The notes below the pieces were generated by a model, which searched no databases, was not told the origin of the DNA, and saw only the letters and a program-made list of their open reading frames with translations. A stretch of DNA of 64,000 nucleotides, from the NCBI GenBank assembly GCA_025084515.1, contig JAJAGP010000771.1, positions 45,001-109,000 of the forward strand, written 5' to 3'. This stretch comes from Ancistrus triradiatus (lineage: Eukaryota; Chordata; Actinopteri; Siluriformes; Loricariidae). The position numbers and the translations under genes were made by a program. Of this stretch, positions 56,754 to 64,000 are shown piece after piece. Within the stretch, counting starts at the first letter, position 1; each line of letters begins with the position of its first letter.

Positions 56754-57642
56754 CAGTATGTCATATCTTATTTACTTTAGTCAGTAAAAATGAGTGACAT
56801 TTTTTGAACAAATGTAATTAGCACATAGGGAATGTCACTGAATATCTATCTAATTTATTTAACATCTTTTCTTCTCTCATTCTCAATGGCCATACACTTC
56901 TCCTGGAGCAGTTGGAGTACATCATACATTATCAGTGTGCTGCTCCAAACTGTTTTCAAGTGGGTCATCCACCTTATGCTTCATGTATGGATGTCCCACT
57001 GCATTTTCATAGAATTCTGCTATCACAGGGAATGGTGTGACTGCATCAGAGGTATTACTGTGAGTTATTTATTACCTTGCTGATATCCTGGAAAGGGAAA
57101 TGGTTCCTACTCTGTACCTCTATGGTCTGCAGAGATAGAGTTGCCTGAAGCCAGACTCTGCTACTGCAGGCTGCTGTTGTGACCCTAGGTGTGGGGAAAG
57201 CAAACAGGGATTTGCTTATGAATTCTCAACCCTCTGAGTCCAGCACAGAAACACAATACAATACACATTCTATGGCTAAAATATGTTTCCTCCTCATGTT
57301 CAGAAAAAAAACTACATGTGGCAGTTGCCCTGGTTTAGAAGAATTTTGCAGTTATCTGCACTGAACATAAGTGTACAAAAATTGCAGACTTATAATAAGA
57401 TACAGTACGATGGATTAGTCATAGAATGTTAGAATAATTATCATCTGAAGAGGGATGGATGGAACCCTGTTAATATCATACAGACATGGAGAAGTCAGAA
57501 GAATGTGCAAACTTAGAGAGGCCCATTACAACTGCACATTCTAAAACAATTACAGGGAACCTATGTTACCTCTATGCAGACAATTTCAGATAGATTATAT
57601 AGTGCTTGAATAATACTAATACTATTATATTAGTTATAAGTA
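56754..57642. other. No gene recognised; faint V-SINE trace near 57455
   Basis: No transposon ends. CATACAGACATGGAGAAG with GAATGTGCAAACTTAGAG at 57476-57518 loosely resembles a V-SINE centre. The plus-strand open stretch near 56840-57080 has no splice signals that persuade me. Confidence 0.35.
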
Positions 57643-59180
57643 CAGTGGGGCAAAAAGTATTTAGTCAGCCACTGATTGTGCAAATTCTCCTACGTAGAAA
57701 AGTGAGAGAAGTCTGTAATTTTCATCATAGGTAGCCTACACTTCAACTATGAGAGACAAAAGAAGAAAAAAAGATTTTTAAAGAATTTAATTGTAAATTA
57801 TGGTGGAAAATAAGTATTTGGTCAATACATTTGGTTCAACTCAATACTTTGTAACATAACCTTTGTTGGCAATGACAGAGGTCAAACGTTTCCTGTAAGT
57901 CTTCACCAGGTATGCACACACTGTAGCTGGTATTTTGGCCCATTCCTCCATACAGCTCTCCTCTAGAGCAGTGATGTTTTGGGGCAACACGGACTTTCAA
58001 CTCCCTCCACAAATTTTCTGGCTAGGCCACTCCAGGACCTTGAAATGCTTTTTACGGAGCCACTCCTTCGTTGCCCGAGCTGTGTCTTTGGGATCATTGT
58101 CATGCTGGAAGACCCAGCCACTTTCTATCTCCAATGCTCTCACTGATGGAAGAAGGTTTTGGCTTAAAATTTCACAATACATGGCCCTGTTCATTCTTCC
58201 CATAACACGGATCAGTCGTCCTGTCCCCTTTGCAGAAAAACAGCCCCAAAGCATGAGGTTTCCACCCCCATGCTTCCCAGTAGGTATGGTGCAACTCAGC
58301 ATTCTTCTTCTTCCAAACATGACGAGTTGAGTTTTTACCAAAAAGTTCAATTTTGGTTCCATCTGACCACATGATATTCTCCCAATCCTCTTCTGGATCA
58401 TCCATATGCTCTCTGGCAAACTTCAGACGGGCCTGGACATGTTCTGGCTTGCAGGGGGGACAACCGGGTGGGGGCCTGGCCTGCAAGATCTGAGTCCCCT
58501 CTCCGGCATAACTGTGTTACTGAGGTAGGCCTTTTGTTACTTTTGGTCCCAGCCCTCTGCATGTTCATTCATCAGGTCGCCTTCGTGTGGTTCTTGGAAT
58601 TTTTTTGCTCACCGTTCTCATGATCATTTTGACCCCACAGGATGAGATCTTGTGTGGGGCTCTAGATCGAGAGAGATTATCAATGGTCTTGTATGTCTTC
58701 CATTTTCTTACAATTGCCCCCACAGTTGATTTAATCACATCAACCTGCTTGCCTATTGTAGATTCACTCTTCCCAGCCTGGTACAGGTCTCCAATTTTCG
58801 TCCTGGTGTCCTTCTGTCTTGAGTTTGGAGTCTGACTGTTTGAGGCTATGGACAGGTGTCTTTTATACAGATAACGAGGTCAAACAGGTGCCATTTATAC
58901 ATGCAACAAGTGGAGGACAGAAGAGCTTCCTAAAAAAGAAGTTACAGGTCTGTGAGATCCAAAAATCTTGCTTGTTTGTGGGTGACCAAATATTTATTTT
59001 CCACCATGATTTACAATTAAATTCTTTAAAAATCCTACAATGTGATTTTCTGGATTTTTTTTCTCATTTTGTCTCTCATAGTTGAAGTGTTCCTATGATC
59101 AAAATTGCAGACCTCTCTCGTCTTTCTAAGTAGAAGAACATACACAATCAGTGGGTGACTAAATACTTTTTACCCCACTG
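57643..59180 (-). mobile_element. F1d Tc1 transposon, full length
   Basis: TA (57641-57642) and TA (59181-59182) flank CAGTGGGGCAAAAAGTATTT and its mirror ACTTTTTACCCCACTG. The length is 1,538 bp with the transposase on the minus strand. Unlike F1a and F1c, it keeps the DNA-binding segment, so it is from another sublineage. It adjoins a short TA run at right. Confidence 0.92.
57841..58822 (-). pseudogene. F1d Tc1-type transposase pseudogene, Glu block deleted
   Basis: The ATG is deleted: the leader runs CAAACTCAAGACAGAAGGAC, skipping the MAKTKEL codons. The DNA-binding region is complete but shifted (KRK and TIV words around 58700). The frame at 58486 gives HVQARLKFAREHMDDPEEDW and the first Asp in MWSDGTKIELFG (E to G beside it). 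The 58419 frame gives RALEIESGWVFQHDNDPKDT with the second Asp. Then HFKVLEWPSQ jumps to KICGGS, because about 20 bases coding SPDLNPI are missing and the frame shifts over the Glu. The stop was at 57841. Confidence 0.86.
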
Positions 59181-59189
59181 TATATTTAT

Positions 59190-60030
59190 ATATATATATA
59201 CATTTTCTGAGCTGCACACAGTACAGCACTAGATGCATCCATAGAAAATGCACTGTCCCTTTTCATTTGACTGTTTGAAGAAGATTGCATTGGCAATGTT
59301 GTCAGTCTTTGGATCGATGTATCTGTGTGAGCAAGTCCTCTTAGACATGAATTATGTTCTCAGCCCCTCACAAAGCAGGCTTACTGCAGACCACTCTGAG
59401 GTCTGTGTTCAGCTAAACATGACCTTGCATGCACTACAAATGGATCATCTATCCAAAGAAAGTAAGGAACAAGGATCACACTTTAATTAACACATTAATT
59501 GGTTTATGTCACATACAGGGTAACAGTATGCACTATATGACTTTGATCTAATGCATGGCACATACTTCATGTTTTATTTTATTAACTTATTTTTAATCGG
59601 CAAGACTGTACAAATAAGGTTGCCAATCTCTGGTTTAACATATTAAATAAATGCCTCTCCATATCAATTACAGATTGCTGGCATCTTACATTCAGAACCA
59701 GAGTGAAAGTATTGTCAGATTCACTCACTACATCACATCTTCACATTAAATGTTTTTTTTTCCTCACTCATTACAAGCCAGGTAATCTGCTCTTCAGACT
59801 TTCCTATAAATTAATGACGATAAAATCAGGGCAGAAGAGGGATGATGTGAGAATTATCTCATCTTATTCCATTACCTTTACACTGATGAAGAATAGATTA
59901 TAAGATTATAATCACCACACTGCACAAACAAGCATGAATCATCTTTTACATCACAACCGAAGATATTATTACTTCTGTACTGTACAATTTAGGGGACTAG
60001 GCATTAACATTCCCAGCTATCACTGCGTCT
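59190..60030. other. No gene recognised
   Basis: AT-rich. Short reading frames without family resemblance. Confidence 0.4.
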
Positions 60031-60650
60031 TTCTTAAGACGTCTTGATAGGCTTAGATAAGAAGTCTTGAAACGTCTTGTTATGTCTTGAGACACACAGA
60101 CCTTATGTCTTAAGATGGTTCAGTTATTCAGATATTTATTTAATGTAACAAAACACAAAATTTATTTAATATAAATAAATAAAGATTTTCACCATCATTC
60201 TGCACCCAATACCCCATAAAGACAAAGTGAAACCAGATTTTTAGAAATTTTGCAAATTTATTGAATAGGAAAAACCAAAATATTGCAGTTTTTTGGGTAA
60301 GCAGTCTTCTTCGGTATGATGCCATAAAGGTTTGGACACCTGGATTTTGGGATTTTCTGTCATTCTTCTCTGCAGATCCTCTCAAGCTCTATCAGGTTGG
60401 ACAGCCATTGGCTTCAAGTCAAGGCTCTGGCTGGGCCACTCAAGAACATCCACAGGGTTGCCCTAAGACACTCCTGTGTTGTCTTGGCTCTGTGCTTAGG
60501 GTCATTGTCTTGTTGGAAGGTGGACCTTTGGCCCAGTCTTATGTCATAAAGATGCGTGTCTATAGACGTGTTTTAAAGCCATGCCTCAAGATGTCTTAAG
60601 AGATGTCTCAAGACGTGTTAAGACACCTTCATAATGTGTCTTAAGATGGC
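60031..60650. repeat. Cluster of TCTTAAGA / AGACGTCTT palindromic motifs split by F4b
   Basis: Two blocks (60031-60120 and 60553-60650) hold about ten variants of GTCTTAAGA, AAGTCTTGA, AGACGTCTTG and GTCTCAAGACGTG in both orientations. Both blocks contain ATGTGTC/TATGTC followed by TTAAGATGG. Between them lies a Tc1 (F4) fragment. They look like one short repeat made of self-complementary units that was interrupted. The family is unknown. Confidence 0.55.
60190..60545 (-). pseudogene. F4b Tc1 fragment with transposase C-terminal half
   Basis: CAATACCCCATAAAGACAAA is the sub-terminal text shared with F4 (16851 and 19330). Inside, on the complement, are decayed codons for the C-terminus and the segment CTGGCTGGGCCACTCAAGAA (normally the W-P-S-Q-S-P block). 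GCTTAGGGTCATTGTCTTG (the QDNDPKH-type block) follows. It breaks off at about 60545. No open frame covers it. Confidence 0.75.
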
Positions 60651-61321
60651 TGGGTAAACTTGTAGGGTGACTGCTGAAAATGGTGCTTATCACATGATAG
60701 CTACTTTGTTCATCTTTGTTTCTTCTCATATATTCTATTTTAACAGCAATACATGCTGGAAAATTAACTCAAGGAATATTAGAAATTCAGAGACTTAGAC
60801 TTAGTGTGCTAATTAAGCAACAGAACACAAGAGGGAGTCTGTTATTGCAAATAACATCACATAACACACAACCTTGAGTGTTCTATTGCTTTTATACCCT
60901 ACAGCAGTTTTTTTTACAACAAAATAAAGAAACAAAATATATCAAAGAGGCACTGAATTTCATACTGAATGTCCTTTAATACTAACAGTTGTTGCTATAC
61001 AGCAGTAACAATTTCCTACCTTGCCTTAACACAGTATGCTACAAAAGGCATATGGTTTATAAAACACTAACAAGTAATGTTGGTTTTGATAGTTAAAGTG
61101 CAAATAAGTGAAGATGAAATTAAACGCATTAGCGAACTGATACTAATTTGATATTGAGAATTCTTCTCAGCCAATCAGAGTGTATGGTTAGAACTAACTG
61201 TTAATTACATTACATTAATTTGTTTGTTCATTAATACCAAACCACTGCTGACTGACCAGTAACTATACATAACCTATTATAATTTCATGAATTCTGTTAC
61301 AACATAAATAAGCTTAAACCA
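60651..61321. other. No gene recognised
   Basis: AT-rich unique-looking DNA. Confidence 0.4.
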
Positions 61322-61522
61322 TTTGGGGTAGCCTAGTGGTTAAGGTACTGGACTATGGACCAGAAGGTCCAAGGTTCAAATCCCACATCTGCCAAGCTAC
61401 CACTGTTGGGTCCTTGAGCAAGGCCCTTAACCCACAATTGCTTGGATTGTAAGACTGTATCAATTGTAAGTCGCTCTGGATAAGGGCGTCTGCTAAATGC
61501 TGTAAATGTAAATGTAATGTAA
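61322..61522 (+). repeat. tRNA-derived SINE, full length
   Basis: GGGGTAGCCTAGTGGTTAAG (A box), AAGGTTCAAATCCCAC (B box), CCTTGAGCAAGGCCCTTAAC, TGTAAGTCGCTCTGGATAAG and the repeated TGTAAA tail are all present and nearly intact. It is the best SINE of this family here. Confidence 0.9.
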
Positions 61523-61715
61523 ATGGATTGTAGGACCTTAAAATACATCCAGTAAACTCTGTATGGTAACAGAGTTTATTTTGTTCTTTGTTATTATTTG
61601 CTTAGATATTTGACAGAGGAACTATAGGGCTAATTGCAGTAGAATCAGTGAGAAGAATAGGGCAATTGAGTGGAATTGGTGACACAGTTCACTGAGAAGT
61701 GCGACCAGGGTTAAA

Positions 61716-61865
61716 GTCAAACTCAATTTGATTTCTATAGTGCTTTTTATAACAGAGCACTGCCTCTAAGCAGCCATACCCCCACCCCATCTGAGCAAGC
61801 TTATGGCCACAGTGGAAATGGAAGTGGAAACTTGGGAGGACCAAGCCTGTGACTGTTCCCCAGCA
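61716..61865 (-). repeat. Retroposon fragment, minus strand
   Basis: CTCAATTTGATTTCTATAGTG with GCTTTTTATAACAGAGCACT is the diverged complement of the tail found at 16779. Inward, GGAAACTTGGGAGGACCAAG matches the common fish block that reads GAAACCTTGGGAGGAACC. Head not seen. Confidence 0.6.
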
Positions 61866-62457
61866 AGGTGCTGGCCCAGGTGATCAATTTGACCTCCAGA
61901 CTACTGGGAACATAGGTTGTAAGTGGTAGCTTATCACAGGGTCCTGAGTCATCTGCCAGCCCCGAGGATTGAAGCCAATAAACCTGTAGTGCATAATAGG
62001 TTATATAGTGGGCACAGGCCAGTATGAAATCCTGAAGTCAACCTGGGTAAAGAGCAGTGTCCACCTTGTCTGTGGAGATCCTATATCCATCTTTGCTCCT
62101 CTTAATTTCAACTTTGTAAGGCAAGCAAAGCAATGTCACACCATTAGCATATACTAATGAGGCTAATGTGGCAATGTGCGGGATTAATTACATTGGCTAG
62201 TTAGAGAAATTCTCTGAGGATCCATGTTTGTATTCCGTCCCAAACTACCAACTTGCTTTTGCTACATTGCAAAGTAGTGACTGGAGTACCAAGCATTTAC
62301 CAGTTACCAGAGTTGGGCAGAATAGCAAAAACATTTATTGAAATAAAAGTACTATTACTTTAAATATGTCACTTAAGTAGCAGTAAAAGTACTCATCCAA
62401 AAAATGATCTAAGTAAGAGTAATTGTAAAATCTGTACTGTGTTACTTGTTACACATT
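61866..62457. other. No gene recognised
   Basis: The part to about 62060 may be a continuation of the retroposon at 61716, but is too diverged to call. Confidence 0.3.
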
Positions 62458-62712
62458 TATTCATTCATTCACTTTCTTATCCACTTGATCTTGGACACGG
62501 TCACAGGGAGAGTTGGTGCCTAGCCGGTGGCATAGGGCGCATGGCAGGAGCATTCATAGACAGGGCCCCAATCCAACGTAGGGCACATACACTCACACTC
62601 TCATATTCACACTCACACACTAGGGGCACTTTATATAACCAGTTAAACTAACATCCATGTCTTTGGACTGTGGGAGGAAACCGAAGTACCCAGAGTAAAC
62701 CCACATAGGCAC
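62458..62712 (-). repeat. V-SINE-like retroposon, head truncated
   Basis: ATTCATTCATTCACTTTCTT at left is the 3' tail. GTGCCTAGCCGGTGGCATAG, GGGCACATACACTCACAC and CATGTCTTTGGACTGTGGG follow on the minus strand in the order of the 52535 copy. It is lost near GGCACGGGGAGC before the tRNA head. Confidence 0.82.
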
Positions 62713-62924
62713 GGGGAGCTCAGTGGTGAACCAGCTCGGTATGTGACTCACCTCTGATTACAGGATGCAGGTTGTAGAGTAAGGATACAACATGAAAAAG
62801 AATGACTCCTTGAGCCCAGCATTCTTTATGTCAGCAGTCCAGGCTTAATAGTGTAATGGTATGGAGAATGCTGCTGACCAAATTCATCATTTTATAGCAA
62901 CAATTAACACACTTTAATTGTTAT

Positions 62925-63690
62925 GGTTCGCCTAGGTACCGGGCAAACCGTGTAAAAAGTAAGGGGTTTTAGGCCCCAAGTGCAGTAAGCGCCTAATGAA
63001 AATGATACTAATAAATAAATAAAAAAGGATAATGCACGTTCCCTCACACACATACCCACCAAACCAATAAAGCTGCGCCTGCATGAGGCTGGCAGCTGGG
63101 ATTCAAACCCTGATTGGTGGCGTCAGGGTTAAATGCGTTTTACCAGCGCCACGTGACCGCTGAGGGTAAACACGGGGATATGCTAAGTGAGTCACGGTTC
63201 TATGCATGCACAGCACAACACGGACACGAAATGAGGGACGAGGCTGACTGCAGTGCAGCATCCCTCAACAGCAAAAGCATGAGCGGGGAAATGAAATCGC
63301 CACTCGCTTAGGGGGAGAATAAGCCCAATAAGGAGGACGCAATGAAGCAATGAAGGGTAAAGCGGGGTGCCGCTATTTGTAACGAAGAGAGTGCGAAGGG
63401 AGCAAGGGGAGTGGTTGGCGTGATCTGACCCTACTCTAAGCCCTGATGTCACCTCCAGTCTTCTGACTGTACCTGACCTGTGTCCTAAATGAGATGGGTC
63501 TACAACTTTCTCTAAACCACTGAATAAAGAGAGAGGACCCGAAAGCACGCATGAGACGGGTGTGGTCTCCAAAAGGTGTCAACAATGTTGCAATCTGCAC
63601 CAATTATAGTCGGCGGACACGTGCTTCGGCAGTGCAGCACCACTTATGACGCGTCTATCAAGCCAACACTGCCAACTACAGTTGGCAGAA
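62925..63690. repeat. CpG-rich repeat E2, related to E1
   Basis: GC and CpG content jump sharply here (GGTTCGCCTAGG, GCGCCACGTGACCGC, GCGGACACGTGC, GACGCGTC). The piece AAGGGGTTTTAGGCCCCAAG with TGCAGTAAGC aligns with E1 at 44526, and both are followed by an A-rich stretch and a CGCAC/CACGTTCC word. A 20-bp hairpin (CTGCCAACT-AC-AGTTGGCAG) sits near the right end, about 63669-63688. No coding frame or LTR pair identified. Confidence 0.45.
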
Positions 63691-64000
63691 CAGTTCCTTA
63701 CAATAATAGCTACTCACAACATGAAATGTCACAGACGTTTCATGTTAAATGACTTCAGTGCAACCATGTCTATACAGTATTTACCAAAATCTCTATGAAA
63801 GATTTTCACCACCTTGGTGATTCCATACCACAAAGAATTTAGGCTAGTCTGAGAATGAAGGTGGCCTCATACACAACATTACACTGGTAGTGTTCAGCTG
63901 CACTTTACAGAGATGATAGATGCTTCTTTTTGAGACCCTGATATGTTGATAAAAGGTACGCCTAATGCAAAGAGCAATTTTCCAAAATTAGGTATTGTAC
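63691..64000. other. No gene recognised
   Basis: AT-rich sequence to the window edge. Confidence 0.4.

Noticed and set aside
56832..57083. Plus-strand 83-codon frame considered as a possible exon
   Set aside because: Acceptor and donor signals are poor and the peptide is not recognised.
61322..61400. Possible tRNA genes at the A/B-box pairs (also 12992, 15677, 56302, 52535)
   Set aside because: They are SINE heads: no acceptor-stem pairing or anticodon arm fits, and each is followed by a SINE body and LINE-type tail.
1..64000. CRISPR arrays, bacterial operons, phage or integrative elements
   Set aside because: Composition, SINEs, LINE and Tc1 content point to a vertebrate nuclear genome; no regularly spaced direct repeats were seen.
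1..64000. Endogenous retrovirus or other viral insert
   Set aside because: I found no gag, pol or env-like frames; the reverse transcriptase remnant at 31190-33450 is LINE-type with an APE endonuclease. The TGT start of E1 alone is insufficient for an LTR.

Overview
The window looks like nuclear DNA of a ray-finned (teleost) fish, probably an otophysan such as a catfish or characin. The base composition is AT-rich and CpG-poor, there are CA and TA microsatellites, and there is no operon structure. Almost everything recognisable is interspersed repeat. Tc1/mariner transposons of types common in teleosts dominate, along with tRNA-derived SINEs, V-SINE-like retroposons, one old APE-type LINE and several MITE-like elements. 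I see no intact protein-coding gene, no rRNA or tRNA gene and no CRISPR array. Species and family assignments rest on recalled similarity, not on a search. The labels F1, F2 and so on are local names for this window only.

Layout. 1-3.6 kb: mostly unique AT-rich DNA with a V-SINE-like copy and a Tc1 C-terminal remnant. 3.65-5.35 kb: a solo F9 end, then F1a, whose catalytic region carries a G-rich tract. 7.2-11.1 kb: a 26-bp hairpin, an F3 relic fused to an F2 end, and two more F2 pieces. 12.4-14.5 kb: F1b, a composite whose 3' end is repeated in inverted orientation and which contains a SINE. 14.9-16.1 kb: SINE relics. 16.7-19.4 kb: F4, split by a later long-TIR element (F5). 20-21.1 kb: a SINE relic and an internally deleted F9. 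21.1-25.5 kb: no recognisable gene. 25.5-31.1 kb: a palindromic MITE, F1c, F2d, and F8, F9 and F10 fragments. 31.2-33.5 kb: a LINE relic on the minus strand with a MITE inside it. 33.8-36.3 kb: Tc1 relics F12 and F11 and SINEs. 37-38.6 kb and 40.1-41.6 kb: F2e and F2f. 41.6-42.8 kb: F8 and F10 relics. 44.1-44.9 kb: an F2 end abutting a CpG-rich repeat. 45.8-47.8 kb: F7 cut by F6, then F8 and a short inverted partner of a repeat at 38.6 kb. 48.5 kb: a possible host exon. 50-54 kb: V-SINE-like copies in otherwise quiet DNA. 54.5-56.8 kb: a rearranged F2 piece and F2g with a nested SINE. 57.6-59.2 kb: F1d. 60-60.65 kb: a palindromic TCTTAAGA-type repeat split by an F4 fragment. 61.3-62.7 kb: SINEs. 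62.9-63.7 kb: a second CpG-rich repeat related to the one at 44.2 kb.

How the parts relate. Nothing here forms a working pathway. Every transposase is broken by frameshifts, stops, deletions or loss of DDE residues, so these copies could only have moved by transposase supplied in trans. The insertions are nested (SINE in Tc1, Tc1 in Tc1, MITE in LINE), which gives a relative chronology. The region is best read as intergenic or intronic. A 126-bp open segment at 48.5 kb on the minus strand, with a good acceptor, and a weaker one at 39.5 kb are the only hints of a host gene.
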